From: Serinus canaria | Taxonomy: Eukaryota > Chordata > Aves > Passeriformes > Fringillidae | Length of the DNA: 64,000 nt | Reading direction: 5' to 3' | Assembly: GCF_022539315.1 (NCBI RefSeq) | Contig: NC_066316.1 | Span: 95,598,179-95,662,178, forward strand | In this document: piece after piece, positions 13,836-27,700 of the stretch | Layout: each line of letters begins with the position of its first letter | Numbering within the stretch: the first letter of the stretch is position 1 | The notes under the pieces: generated by a model | What the model was told of the DNA's origin: nothing | What the model saw: only the letters and a program-made list of their open reading frames with translations | Database searches by the model: none | Position numbers and translations under genes: made by a program

Positions 13836-16800
13836 GATGTGAATGTAACTTGACCATTTCCTCTAAATTTACCCAGACACCTTTTCTCCATTGGGTTTCA
13901 TACCAAGGCAATTTGGTTTGAGTTTAGGAATATATATGAAGATATCACCTTGCTGAAGCATGAACTGAAATCTCTAGTACAGAGTGGAATATTCTGAAAT
14001 AATGTTCTTGATCTACTAGTGACTTAGGGTGACTGTATAAGGCTTGACCAGGCCTAAGGCAGCTGTGCTGTTTCCAGAAACTGTAACTTAGAAGTCTTCC
14101 AACAGGGCTAAAATAAAGGTAATTAAATATATACAGGTTTCTGCATTTTAGGAGCACAGTGACTTATACTGTTGGTACATTAGTAGCAACAGTAATGGAA
14201 AATATTAAATGTGTTTTTTAAAATATCCAGAGAACCAAACTCATTACTGAGAGAAATTTCTAACAATGTATTTTCCTGTTAAATTCACATAACTTACAGC
14301 ATGGAAATGAACAATTACATTTATGTTGCCAGAAAAGCACACACATTAGTTTTTTTTTTAATTAAATTTTCACACCAGAGAAGAATAATTTTTATCTGCT
14401 CAGAAAGTGATAGGAGCTGTTATCTGTTTCCTTCAATATGAGTCTTTAGAAATGGTAAATTAGCTGATAAAGTATGCTGTAACTTAGCAACCTTAGCTTT
14501 TGAAACAGTGTTTTAGGTTCTTTATATTAATATATCACAGGAGAGAGACACTAAACTATTTACCCCAAATGCCTGTGAATTATTTCTTAAGATAGTTCAG
14601 TTTATGCTGACAGATATGATGAGCATTTCCTTCTGTTGTCTCCTTACAGTCCCACTTTTTCTTTTGTTCCATGCAGTGATATGATCCTACTTTGCACCGT
14701 GCTGCTCCTATACTCTAGTATCTCAAGGTGTTCTCCACAATATATTTGGGATTTTGATGTGTGAATCTTCCTGATCATCCTCCCCAATGAGTTTCACAGT
14801 AGTCTTGATTCTAAATTGTATTTATTTCCTCTTGCTTCAAAGAGTCTCATGCATTGTAAGTTTTGTTTTAACTGGAGCTTTTAATTTATGGACTTTGTAA
14901 GTGTCCTCCTGTTTCTCATTCGATACTATCAGGGATCAGACCTTGCTGCTGTCTAAAAGCCAAGAATTTAAACCCACAGTTCACTGTTCTCAAAGATGAC
15001 TTGGCCACAGTGAAACCATTGACAAAGCTCCTCCTAATGATCATTCTTTTTTGCATTTTTTAAAAAAGGTCATGTTCAGAGGCCTCTGATTCTGTAACGC
15101 ATCTCGGCCACAATGACAACAATAATAACAGCAACTTCTGCAACTATAAAAGAAAAATAGTAAAGCAACTTAGAAGTAACAACTGTTTAAATATTCTCTT
15201 CAAATCTGCAAATAACTAATGAGAGTTGCATAAACATCAGTCTAGCTTGCATAATGCAAAAAGAAATAGGGAAAGCCCTGCACCTTGATATGTTCAAGAT
15301 ATAATATTGTTTAATTCAAACCATGCCACCCACAAAAAAGCTGTATTGAAATGTCTGTGCATTTTTCATTCAGTTTCTTGTTCATGGTGTAATGCCGTTC
15401 TCTTTCTTTGCAGTCACAAAAATGTTAGCATGATTGTGAAAAGTACATGCAATGTGTCTGCTGTAGCTCACACAGCACTAACACCTGTGGATATTCTTGC
15501 TGTCAAGCTGGGGAGGGCCCACAGAGAGGCAAACTGAAGTTCCCTTGGTCAACATGAAGCTTTTTAATGATTTATAAATTTCATGATTAATTACAGATTT
15601 CAATGTTTGAATGGCTATTATGCTTTGGTTAAATTTATGTTTAGTGCTAAATACTGAAGTTAGTGTTATATTCTCATGATTCTCATGATCTTTTAAAAAT
15701 AAAGTCTTCAGTGGGCAGCTGATTGCTGAGTCAATGTAGACTCTTTAAGGTGCTTCTGGGGAAAAATAGATTGGCAGATTTTTGCTCATTGGAGACTACA
15801 AGTTAAATATCAGAAAAAGATTTAACTACTCTTAGAGTAAGTTAACATGTATCACCTTTTAAAACACTGAATTGATGGCCATCTAACAGCATGTTCAATC
15901 TAAAAGACAGTTATTCCTTATAGAGGTGTATCACAGAGGTGTTGGAGGAGAAGAGACTGGTCTGTGATAGCCCTTTGCCTGCCTCATGCCCCTTTGCTGG
16001 AGGACAAACTCTTCCTACCATTCCCCAACTTCTGAGAAAGCAGCTCTGCTGCAGCTTCCACTCACAGCATAACAAAAATCAGACACCTTATCTTCTTCAT
16101 ACCTGTGGCATTCAGCATTTGATTTCCTTGTCAAAGGGTCAAATATACGTAAAAGTCCTAAGTAATCTTCTAAGAGATTTTTCTGTGGTTATGAAGGGAT
16201 ACTGAGAAAATTATGTTTTTAAAAAAACCTGTTTATTTTTGATTATGGGTTTTCCAACTTCCTGTAGGGTCTGGAGGGTGCTTATTCTTCGTATTCATTG
16301 TTCTCAAATTTTAGAGACCCAAGCAGTTCAGCATCAGGGAAATTAATTGTTTATACAATACTTAGTAAACAATGTTACTTATAGTAAATAAGTAACTTCC
16401 TGAAAGAAGTTAATTTAAACAGGTATTTTAAGTTAGAGAGATTCTCTTGCCTTTGTTCATGATTTTAGAAAAAAATATTGCCTAAGGTTACTAATTCTAC
16501 AAAATACTGATGACCTAATCAAGAACACTAAAACAAAATTTGGAAAATCATACTATTTAGAATGAAAATCATATGTAATAAGAAATCCATAAAGATGACT
16601 TTTGGTTCCTCAGTGAGTCATTAATGGAGAAAGTGCCAAATCCAACCAGTAAGCTATTGGCAGTAAATAGATTAATTAACTCTAATGAAAATTTACATAA
16701 TGTATTGAAAAGACAGTGCTTAAGCGGGACATCTGGGAAAAGGTTATCTGTTTGTGCTTCAAATGACCTGATTCCATTTCAGAAGAAATTGTGGGGAATG

Positions 16801-19009
16801 GAGAAACTTGTAAGAAAATAACAGATTTTTGTAGCTTATCAGTTATTATACCAGTTTGTTTATACTTGTTTTTCATTTATGTCATCGTGAAGACAGCTGA
16901 ATGGAGTTAGTGATATTCAGGGTTGAAGACAACCTCTTGTGTTAACCCCAGTGTGATAGAAGTGAAGCTCCTGAATAGAAGGCTGCACAGAAGTACAAGG
17001 TTATCCCATGATCAGTGGTACAGAATTGTTGATATCACCTATATCTTTAATATAAGGAATCAATAGGTGTGTTTTATGGGGATATAGGTTGGTGAATAAA
17101 CCATACAGTAAAGCAAACCATGAACCTGTAAAGTGGAACTTAACACTTGCTGAAGACACATACTTTTCTATCTTGGTATGCTAAACAACAATGAAAAAGA
17201 TAGGTATGTATGAAACAATTCAATAAAATGGTCTCAAATTCCACTCAATATGTTCCTTTGCCCTGTGACTGTGGCGTTCCTTTCATTTTTTTCTTACACA
17301 GATTGCATATTGAAGTACATACAAGTATTTGATGTTTTCCCTTCACACAAGTTAAAGAAAATATTTGTCTTCTTCAGAGAACCTTCAAGAGAGTAAATGG
17401 TACAAAAAAGCACAATGCATTGGGTTGTATTTAAAAAAAAACACAATAAACAAAAACCTACTACATTTCTAAGTCTCTTGTGATGGTTGGATTGTTAATG
17501 TAATCAACCTCTTCTGAAGTGAACTGTAGACTAATGACTAGGGATGTGTTCAGTAACCCACAAATAATTCCTGTATGCAGCCATTACCTAAAAGAAGAGG
17601 GCAGCTTTTCCTGTGGGTGAACCAGCAGTAATTAAAAGATGACAAATTTATGTAAATAACAGTGTAAAGGTTAATGCAGTCCTTGAACAGATCTAAGCTC
17701 AGTACCAGACTTATTTGGAAAGAGAGAATATGCTTTTAAATCCGTACCCGGGTCATTTGTACATACAAGGAAAATGGCTGTGAAATAGTCCCTTTGGACC
17801 ACAGGATGCATTATCTTCCTTCTCTGGTTGGAAAAATTGTTATACACTGTTTAACAGGTAGTTTAAATGGTATCTACATTGCAGATTGGTGGGCACACTC
17901 AGGTTGTTAGGTTGCCAAGAAAGTAATAAAAAATAAATAAATAATAAAAAATTATCCCTGCTAATATAGAAGGGATATGACTGGGGAAATGCAGCTCTGA
18001 GATCTGCTGAAGTGAAGGAGAAAGCCACCCAGTGCTATGAGAAAGTGACTGTCTGGCCTGAGAGTCTCACCTGTTGTATCTTCCTCAGGTCTGAGGGTTG
18101 GTCAGCTGATAATACTTTGCTGCCTTGTGCAGTCTTGTGAAGGCTAATGGGGATCTTCTGGGCTTCTCATTAGTACACATGGGAGGTGCTTTGCCAGCCA
18201 ACCTGAAATCTCCCTAAGCATATCTATTTAGGCTAGCATCTATATTCAGATGACTCCTGGGCAGGTGATTGAGTCACCCCTCAGTAGTTCAGGCCACCTC
18301 TTTTTTCAAGTGTCCCCAGGAGTTTGATCTAGTAACTGTTAGCAGAACTTAGCTGTCCGTGTTAGCTGTCCAATGAGTGCTGACAGATCTGAATCAATTC
18401 AGAATGTGTGGTGGTGATCATTGCCAAGTAATCATAGCACTCCTGCTGGTAAAGGAAACCTTCTCTCTCTTATCTCTGAAGAGATCTGAATCCCTTAATC
18501 CTGTTTCCATTTAGAAAGCCCCAATCGCTCCTTCTGGGAAGAATGCTCCAATTCTCCTAGCAGGCAAAAGCTAGGCTTGGCTCCTCTCTGGCTTAGTATT
18601 AATTTTCTGAAATACTTTGGAAGCCAGAACTCATGTTTTCTCTACTTCATGCTATGCAGACATCACCTACTCATGTTCTCTCTTGTTCCCTCTTTTATTC
18701 CTGGTGGCAATTTGACATCATTTCAATACGAGACACGAGGAACATTCTTATCAAGGACAGAATCTGAAGTTCAAGGATATGAATATGTGGTTATGGGAGT
18801 GGGAGGATAAGCTCTAAACAATCTGAAGCTGAGGAAGACTTTTATTTATCACCTTAGGAAAATGCTTTTACCTTCAAGTATTCACACAAGGCGTAAGTTT
18901 TCACCTCCATAAGGAAGCTTGACCATGGCACAATGAAGTACTGATCTCCAGTTTTTAGATTTCAAGAGAGATGGGTTAGGAGAGCTCAAGAGACAGAGGT
19001 GCAGGGTTT

Positions 19010-19034
19010 TTCTTTTGTTTGTTTTTTTTTTTTT
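19010..19034. repeat. T-rich homopolymer tract
   Basis: A CTTTTGTTTG lead-in is followed by an unbroken run of about 14 T. No retroposed body is recognisable on either side, so I treat it as simple low-complexity sequence and not as the tail of a retrocopy. Confidence 0.6.
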
Positions 19035-21394
19035 CACTGAGACTAAGGGTACTGGTTTAGATGGTTTAGATCTGGAAGATATCCAGTAAGTCTGTAATAC
19101 CAGAGTGTTCAGTCCTCCCTGTGCTATGATTTTAGGATTATTTCTGATAAAAGGTTCATGGTTTGCTTTGACAGCTATTCGGTTTGACAGCTAAGAACTG
19201 CCCAGACTTCTGCCAGGGGTTCTAAATTCAGTGGGGTCAGCTGAACGTCCCGCCACTGTCTTGGGGACTGCCTGGAGTAACATTTCTACCACAGGAAGCA
19301 GGAACTAGGTAGCACTGGTGAGTGAGCCAGGGCTGGAGGACTGGGACAATATTTACCTGGTGAGAGAACAAGCAGGAGCCACAGAATGGTGGGAGAGGAA
19401 AAGGAAGAAGGAATTTATGACTTGCTTCCCAAAACACTAGTTTAAGCTTAACATGCTGATAAGAAGTGCTCGATAGCAAGGCAAGCCTGACATATTGAAA
19501 CAGGATTACAGTTTGGGGAATTTAAAAATCCTGTTTTGTGCTAGCAAGAAAAAAGAAGCTTTGGTCAGAAAAAGATTGCTGTTAGTAGTTGGAAGGGAGG
19601 AGTACTGGGATGGGGCTGGTCTGCACATAAGGCTAAAATAGATGATACCCTCTCATGGACTCATTGAACAGCCATCTATAAAGTATTTGTCCATTTTATA
19701 TGTCAATATAATTTTCTGACCAAAGGAGAATGGCTTAAATGATTTGACTTATTATCCTCACAAATCTTCATCTGAAATCATCCCCCTGTAGCAGCAGGGA
19801 CTGTTTATCTCTGGCCAGTTCAGCACAGAGGTGCTCCAAAGAGAATAGCAGGGAGCAACTCAGAGCTGGCTTTAATTTCACCACTTTAGCGGTGGTGTAG
19901 ATGCAGTTGGGCAGGTCTTAGGCTCCACCTCATCTCTGCAGTGATGCAAGAAATATAGGTGTCTTCACAGTGAAAGTGCTGGCACTCTGCAGGGACAGGG
20001 TTTCCTTTTTGAATTTTAACTGTATCAGCATTTCTTGCTATTATGAATATGTCTGCATGGGAAATGAAAATAATTTAACACATCAGAGGCCATTAGTTCT
20101 GGCCATCAGTAATATAAAGTGTTAATTTTTAACAGAAAAAGCTTTTTCTCTGTTAAGGTGATTTTTTTGTGCTGTCTGTTTTTATTTTTTAAATTCATAA
20201 ATTTGGCAAAAAGCTACATGCTGAAATAAATTTACAGGATGTGCACATCCAACACTTCTTACAGTGTACCTAATGATAACTGGTCTATTTATGCTGTTAT
20301 TTATTTCTTGTGTGGGCAGGTGTCCAGCTTAATATTGGTGGGAGTGTGAGTGTGAATGAGCAGAATTCAAGGTAAATAGGCAACTGATGTCACTACAGAA
20401 GCAGATTCTCAGTTATAACTTGGTGGACTTTTTAAAAAATAGTAACTAATTTTGGATGACCTTTAGTGATCATTCATTCTGAATGTTTCACTCTGACACT
20501 CAAAAGATAGCAAAATCAGACAGCAAACTACAGGAATAAATATTGTTTCCCTAATCAGCCCATCTGGTCAGGACCTGGCATTTCAGTTGGGAAAGAAATT
20601 CTGACATCCTAAAAATTAATTGCATTATGAATCAAAAGAAAGCAGGAATCTCAACTCCCCTCTCAGCTTGGTGATCTTACAGCATGTCCTTGGACAATGC
20701 TACTTTTTGGATTGGTTAAAAGATATTTCAAATGTATTATTTTGATTCTTTGATTCTTTCATACACTTACAGTAATGACTATAAAGTATATATTAAGGTT
20801 AGTATAAAGCTTGAAATAAACCACATAGCCTCAGAGAGGAATGACAGCAGTATTTTATTTCAAAGTTTTTCTTTGAAAATTTTGTCTAGTCAGTGGATTC
20901 TCCCAAAAAGTAAAATTTAATTAAAGCTTCATGAGCTGATGCTTTTGGAGGAAATTGTACTATTGAGGGATTTTCAGTCAGCAGCAATTACCTATCTGGA
21001 TACCCTTTGTTTATTTAGATTCCTTTTTTTTTAATATATAAAAACCCAAGGAATTTTTTAAAAAATAGGTCTATAAATTATATAAAGAATGAGCAGAATC
21101 TCATCTAACTCATCTCATCTAACTTCTAAAAGAAGCATTCACAACTGGAACACAAACCTGTTATTATTAAACAGGCTGTTTGTACCAGGGGACTGAAATT
21201 TGCTGCAAATTTGAATTTTTACACCCTTGAAGTGAAAAAAATATATCCTATCTATGGGTCATGAAGAAGTGGGTGTTAACAACTCCAAACTGCAATATTA
21301 TCTCCTCCACACTCCAGACTGCAGGGGTTAACAGCAAAGACAAGGAATGGGAAGAGGCACATGAATGTTTTCCCCACTGTGCTGTTCAGCAAAG

Positions 21395-21655
21395 TGAGCT
21401 ATCTTCACAGGAGAGTTGCTCCTCCTGTGGCCTCCTCTGGTCTTGCTCTGATGGGTCCATGTCCTTCTTATGTTGAGGGCCTTGGACCTGGATGTAGTAC
21501 TTCAGGTGGCATCTCATAAGGGCAGAGTAGAGGAGGAAAATCACCTCCCTTGTTCTGCTGACCACAATTTGATGAAGTCAAAAATGAAGTTGGCTTTCTG
21601 TTTAGCAGGTGCACACTGCTGAGCTTCTCTGCCAGAGAATGCAAGGGCATGTAGC
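21395..21655 (-). mobile_element. CR1 LINE fragment, reverse-transcriptase end (-)
   Basis: Read on the plus strand, phrases such as GTGGCCTCCTCTGG, CCATGTCCTTCTTATGTTG, GCAGAGTAGAGGAGGAAAAT and TTGGCTTTCTGTTTAGCAGG follow, in order, the reverse complement of the CR1 region encoding the end of the reverse transcriptase. The element is therefore on the minus strand. It is truncated at both ends: the 3' UTR and the terminal repeat are absent, and the frame is broken. It overlaps in consensus position with the CR1 piece at 24047-24715, so the two are separate insertions. Confidence 0.8.
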
Positions 21656-24046
21656 CCCAAACACAAGGCTGCAGTTGGCCTGATTTAAAGCTAGCATGAG
21701 TCCCATCTCCAGCAAAAGCATAATTTTGGTGATAGTAAAATTTTCTTGGAGTAGATGTATAATTTATGTGGGAAAGGTCATAAATACCCCATTCATCTTT
21801 CTTAACCTTCTTCCAGTTGAGGTATTCTTTTTCACATCAGCTAAATTATGGTAATCTTCAATTTTCATTTGATCAGGCCTTAAAATTTCAGAGAATTTTT
21901 GTTCATTAATTAAAACATAATTGGTTTCTACATCCTTGAACCTTCAGCCATGGGCCATGTGAATGATGAGAACTTCTTAGGGAAGTTGGGAAGCAGATGG
22001 GAAAAGAGAAGAATGAAGAAAGTTCCACAGAAGAGACACTTGTAGCTGGTGATATTTTGCTGGATTCCCCTTTCTGGGATCAGGGACAGAAAGAAAGCAG
22101 GTTTGTCTGACTAGTCCAATATGCATCTAGGAATCAGTGGTGGTGTTAATAGCTAGGTTTATGGAGCCAGTTCAGACTGCCTCATCCAAGGTCATGGTCC
22201 TGAGCAGCTCATACTGGAGCAGTAGTCATGCACCATTCACTCCACTGCTTTAAGCTAAAAATTTTTAAATAACCACTTTATAATTGTTGGGGAAGCCCAA
22301 TAGCATATGACCCATAGCACACTGAGACTGGTGAGTTTTCTCTTCAGCTCCTAACAGATTTTGGATTTGGTACATCATATGTATAGAGAGTCACTTGATT
22401 TCACTCTCAGTGAAGAATATTTTTACTCAAGAGTTTTGAAGCCTTTTTTTCAGTATCTGTTAATAAAATGTGGATGCTTGATTTTGCCGAACTGTTTTTG
22501 TAATGGGTTGAGCTCAAATTATGATCAGAGTTTGAAGATTTCCCTGGTCATTTTGAAATACTGCTGGGAAATCTGTCAACTTTTCCTATTGCATTCTTGA
22601 TGATTATTGGAGTTTAGACAAATTACAATTTCTGTTTATGACTGAATTACACGACTTGAAATAGCTCTTTCATGTTTTAATCAGAATCACCATTCATAGT
22701 CTCTAGGTCATTATCACAAAAATATGGAGCATTTTCTTGACCAACTGGGATTTTTGCTTTTCTTTAGAGAAGACTACATTAAGTACAAAATTGTTTGCTT
22801 TTCTTTATATCCTATTCCAGATATAATTAGGATTCTGCATCACCTTCATTATTACTGCTATCTACTAGACAAGGTAATGGTTGATAAATTTGACGTATAA
22901 GTATGTTTCTGTTAAGAAGAAACACACATAAAAATCATTTTGTCATTAATTTGAATTTAGTGGTATCTTAAATACTTCATGTCTTTGTCTGCAATATTTG
23001 AAAAATTTATTGAGCAGCCCCATAATAAAAGTTTACCTTTTGCAGGATTGATTTTTAAATTCATTTTGTAATTAAGTTAATTGTGTGTGGCATCTGAATG
23101 CTAAATCTAATTACATAATTAGATATCTGCATTATTAACTGATCTGCAGTGACATAATAAATACATCCATTGAATTCCCTTGTCTTTGTACATTTGATCT
23201 GCAAGTTATTTGGTGTACAGTTGATAAAAGAACATATATTTCAACTGCTTTATTATTCCTAATTTATAAATTTGGGATAAAAATGAATGATTTGACATAT
23301 GGATATTTAAGCAAATATTAGCTAGCTACAGATTATTTGAAGCACATTTCTTAAATATCACTGAAATGCAATGAATTGTTTTTTGTATGAAAACATTACA
23401 TGTGAAAATTTCTTCCAAAATTAAATTATTACAGGCTAGGAAAAAAAATATATTCATAGGGAAGCTGAAACATTCAGGTGAGGCTGAAAATACATTTAAT
23501 AAACATTTAAAAAATCAGTAGAGAGTTGATGAACTTCAAAGAGATATTAGTCAGCTATTTCTTAGATCAAAGCAACAATGATAACACATGACAGAGAAAG
23601 ACTGAAAATTTTTGACTAAGTGTGGAGAAACAAGTAATTAGATCTATGAGGTAAATTACAGCAGAGGATTTTTTGTAGCTTTGCAATAATACCTTATACA
23701 ATTGGAGATGTCTGAATGGTGAGCAATAATTGTCATCCTTTGTTCTTTTTTTCACAAACATCCTGTGTATTTAGGTGTGCAAATCAGATTAAGTTGAAAC
23801 AAAAATCAGAGGTGAAGTTTGGTTTCTAGGCCCACATAAATTTCTAGTTGTTACAGTATTTAGCACACTTATAAGGAATGTGTTTCTTCTTTCTTATAAG
23901 GAATTGAGGTATATATATTTGTTTATAAATTAGTGCTTAAAAATTATATTAGATGACATAGAACCTTAGAAATCTGTAATTAGAACACCATGTAATTATA
24001 TTGAACATTATCTACTTGGAAGGGGAGTACAAAATGCTTATATTGA
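21656..24046. other. Unique AT-rich sequence with paired homeodomain-type sites
   Basis: No gene or transposon is recognised. The sub-region 22990-23170 is very AT-rich but not simple repeat. It contains several TAATTA words, including an inverted pair at 23107-23122. This texture resembles conserved non-coding developmental enhancers, but conservation cannot be judged from one sequence. Confidence 0.5.
23107..23122. promoter_or_regulatory. Inverted pair of TAATTA homeodomain-type sites
   Basis: CTAATTA and its reverse complement TAATTAG are separated by 2 bp. TAATTA is the core bound by many homeodomain proteins. Another TAATTA-type word lies about 40 bp to the left (GTAATTAAG near 23069). 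In AT-rich DNA such words are common, so this is a weak regulatory call. Confidence 0.25.
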
Positions 24047-24715
24047 AGATCACAGGATCATAGAATCAACTAGATTGAAAAAGACCTTTGAGATCATCAA
24101 ATCCAACCGATGACCTACCTTGTCAATTAGACCATGGCAATGAGTGCCACATCCAGGCTTTTCTTAAATATCTCCAGGGACAGTGGCTCCACTACCTCTC
24201 TGGGCAGCCCATTCCAATGCCCAATCACCCCTTCTCTGAAGAAATTCCTAATGTCCAACCTAAACATCCCCTGGTGCAGCTTAAGACTGTGTCCTCTTGT
24301 TCTGTCACTGTTTGCCTGGGAAAAGAGGCTGACCCCAACTGGCTACAACAACCTTTATGTAGTTTTAGAGAGTGATAAACTCACCCCTGGGTTTCCTTTT
24401 TCTCAAGGTTAAACAACTCCAGGTCTCTCAGCCAGTCCTCAAAGGATTTGGATTCCAGACCCTTCAGCAGCCTTGTTACCTTTTCTAGATTTGCTCTTGC
24501 AGTTCAACATCCTAACTAAATTTGGAGGCCCAGAACTGGACACAGCACTCAAGGTGCAGCTTCACCAGTGCCAAGTGCAGGGGAAGAATGACTTCCCTGT
24601 CCTGCTGGCCACACTATTCCTGATACAGGCCAGAATGCCACTGGCCTTCTTGGCCACTCAGGCACACTTTTTTTGGGTCCTTTCTTCACCAGCGATGCAG
24701 TTCTGCCTATGGAAA
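24047..24715 (-). mobile_element. CR1 LINE 3' end (-) with terminal repeat
   Basis: The left edge GATCATAGAATCA is the reverse complement of the CR1 3' terminal repeat (TGATTCTATGATC). It is followed by AAAAAGACCTTTGAGATCATC, CAGGGACAGTGGCTCCACTACC, GGGCAGCCCATTCCAATGCC and GTGTCCTCTTGTTCTGTCAC, which trace the reverse complement of the CR1 3' region in consensus order. The element ends at its 5' side near 24715 within the reverse-transcriptase coding part, the usual 5' truncation. About 670 bp are kept, and several frameshifts make it non-coding. It is the best-preserved CR1 3' end in the window. Apparent open frames of 90-95 codons inside it are fragments of this element. Confidence 0.93.
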
Positions 24716-27700
24716 CATTTTGACCATCATGTTTCTTCTCTATAGGCAATGGCATTGGAACATCAATGTCCCTTATGTGGGAGTTGTGTGATACAGAGAT
24801 TAATATCCCAAGTCTTTGAATAAAGTTGAATTTAATATGCTTTACAAAATTTCTATGCCTCCTTTTGCCTCTTGTTTTTAAACAGATTAATTTAATATCA
24901 CAATTTCCTTATAATTGAATTATATTGTTATATAGTTTATTAGTGCATAAGACACAGTCACTCAGCTGGTCTTCAAGTGGTCCATCTAGATTAATCTTCC
25001 TAGGTTTTTGTTAACTTGAATAAATTATACAAGTTCCTGCACCTTGTATAATTTTTATAATAAATTACACAAGTTCCTGCACCTTGAATTTTTTTCTTTT
25101 CCCCCCAAAATTTTTAGTACTCTAGCAGTTAATATTATGACAGTTTTACAAGAGAGGTTGTCTATTTCTGCATTTCTGTCCTTTATGCAGAAGAATCTTA
25201 TTTGACCCTCCAGGCACTAAAAATGAAATGAAAATTGCAGAAAATTTACAAAAGAATAAGGGGAGCACAGAAAGACTATTTTATACATATTTAATATCTC
25301 AGAAAATTCATGGCAGTAACAAAGCAGAAATTAAGATTTTCTAGTACTTTTGCAGATCTTCTTAATGTTTGTGCTACATGTCCTCTGAGAAAAAGCTGAA
25401 CTCACAGCAACTATGTGCTGAGGATGCTGGCTAAGGGATTGTCAGTGTAAAGGAGGGTGGAAATTAAATTAAATGGAACAAAAGGAGAGTAATTAAGAAA
25501 GAAAAATAATTTCCTCTAATAAAATGTTTCACATTTGACATATACAAGTTCAATAAAGGTCAGACAATAAAACCATTTTCCATGTTTATTTTTACCTTCA
25601 CTAACTTGGATAGTCTTCCTCTAAAATTCATATCTCCTGTTCCAGGCAGTTTCTGATTCCACCACAGAAAAGCATGATTTTGAAATAGTAGCCATTTTCA
25701 TGCATCTCCTCTCTCCTATTCAGTCAGAGCAGATGTGTCATTGCATACCAACCACATGCTGGAAATCTGGCAAAGCGACAGCATAGATCTTAAGTCAGCC
25801 TACACAGAGACAAGAATCTCTGCCTATGCCCATGAATACTCTGGGCCTTTTGCTTCTTGGGCCCAATAGTGCCTTCTGAATGCAGATCAGCTGTGCAAAA
25901 AAGCTTCAAGCTACAAAATAAGCCTCAAAGTTGGCTCACCTCCAATACCATCTGTGCTTTTAGATCCTAAACATCCATTCAGATGTATTAACATGTGAAG
26001 ATCCATTGTTTTTTTTTCTAGTAGTTAAAGACAATGAAAAATAAAAGAGGAGAAAAACCACCTGCAGCATGGAAAACCCCTAATATTTTTTTTCATTGAA
26101 GAGGGTATGGGGACAGAATACCACTTCTGCTGTTGGCTGTACGTGTTGTATTTCCTGGGTGAATGATGTGGAGACTGATACTGTGTGACTCAAAGGAGAG
26201 TTTTGAATGTAAAAGATGTTATTCTGAAGTAATAAAGTAGTCACACGACATAAGGGTAGGCCATTGTTTTTAGGCCAAATGTATGCATTTAGTCTTGTCA
26301 TCATTATGGAAGATTAATTTTTATGCTCCTTCACCCGGTAGATTCTGAGGTCTCTCTTATGTTCACAAAGAAAATCCTAGATGGTGCAGACTACTACTGC
26401 TACTTATTGTATTGTACTTATATTTCTTAATGAAAATAGTTAATCTGTAAGAGAATACAGATAGAAGATCCATACCTATGTGTAATACTGTATATACGTA
26501 AGAGACAAAAATCCCTCTGGAATGCAAAAAAGTGTCCTATTTCCTTTAGAGAGTTTCAAATTAGTCACTATATTTTATATAAAGACTCAGTCACATGTAT
26601 TGTGAGCAGTCAAACGCTGCCTTTTTTCATTGTTTTTATAATATGCATTAAAATCACACATAAGAATTCAGCAGATACACTCCCCAGGTTTGGTGGAAGT
26701 CTTGGCACTGTGGCTACTATAGGCTCTGCTGGTGAGTGTATCCTCATTTTCTTCTCATTTCATTGCCTGTTGCTTTACAAACACCTACAGCACGTCAAGT
26801 CAAGTGTGAAAGAAGATATAATAGCTACATATGTTTTAATTCTACAAGTTGTCATTAGGTGGAATGCTGCAGCTTGTGCTGTGCAGGCAAGCAGAGATGA
26901 TGATGAGAACAGTCCATTAAGACTGACTTAGAGAGGCCTTAAAATCTTTGAGTGTAGGATCTGTAAGTGTTGCCCATTTTGGAAACTGCTTAAAATTTCT
27001 GACCTTGCTGCAGATTCTGGGATGAAGTTTTTCAATACTGGAGCCTTCCTTTTTTTTAAGTAGCATTCTGTAGTTAATCCTTTCTTGATGCCTGTTGTTC
27101 TACTCTTCCACAATTATTTCAGAGATATTCCTGCCAGTCACTTGTCAATCCTATGTCTATTTCTCTGAGAGTATGAGATTGCTGAACTGTACATATATCA
27201 CTGTCAGAAAAATTGCCAGTGATTTGTCTCTTGTGATTTTCAGTTGCTAGCTCCCAGCTGGGCACTCTATAATGAGGAAAATTCTTCTCAATATTTCCCT
27301 AGTTTTCACTTCCATTTTTTTTTTTTAAATTTTTATTTCTGTTGATTATATAGCAAAACTCCTTCAGGCTGCTGGATTGGTGGCCATCATGTTTGGAACC
27401 ACCAAACTCTTTGATGCTGCTGAATCCTTCCTATGTTGGATTGAGACGGCAGAGACAGTTTTAAATTAGCAGTTTCTTAGTCTGGCAGTGCAAATAATCT
27501 GAGATCATAGAAATACTGCTGGCATTTATATGCTGCTCTTCTGAGGGAACTGTCGGTTTTCTTGGCTCTTCTAAACAAATCTTTCCTTTTGGCTGTCCAA
27601 ATTTGGCTTGAAATGGCATCAAGTTAAATGGCTTTCACCAGGTTGAGAACTGCTTCCTCCTTTGCCTCACAACTGTTCCCTGGGCATTTGCAATATGATA

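Larger units (their letters stand above)
9781..21394. other. Long unique AT-rich stretch without recognisable genes
   Basis: I see no coding gene, RNA gene or transposable element over about 11.6 kb. Local features are a perfect 26-bp palindrome at 13810-13835, a short TAAA-rich run near 17925-17950, a T tract at 19021-19034 and a 16-bp palindrome AGAAAAAGCTTTTTCT near 20137. GC-richer patches at 18030-18320 and 19230-19430 have no identity that I can assign. Long unbroken unique sequence of this kind is usual in gene deserts and large introns. Confidence 0.55.

Noticed and set aside
24088..24412. Overlapping 95- and 92-codon plus-strand frames
   Set aside because: They lie antisense inside a minus-strand CR1 3' region and are fragments of that element.
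26602..26931. 109-codon plus-strand frame with a hydrophobic stretch
   Set aside because: No recognised family, it does not start at an ATG in good context and the hydrophobicity follows the T-rich composition.
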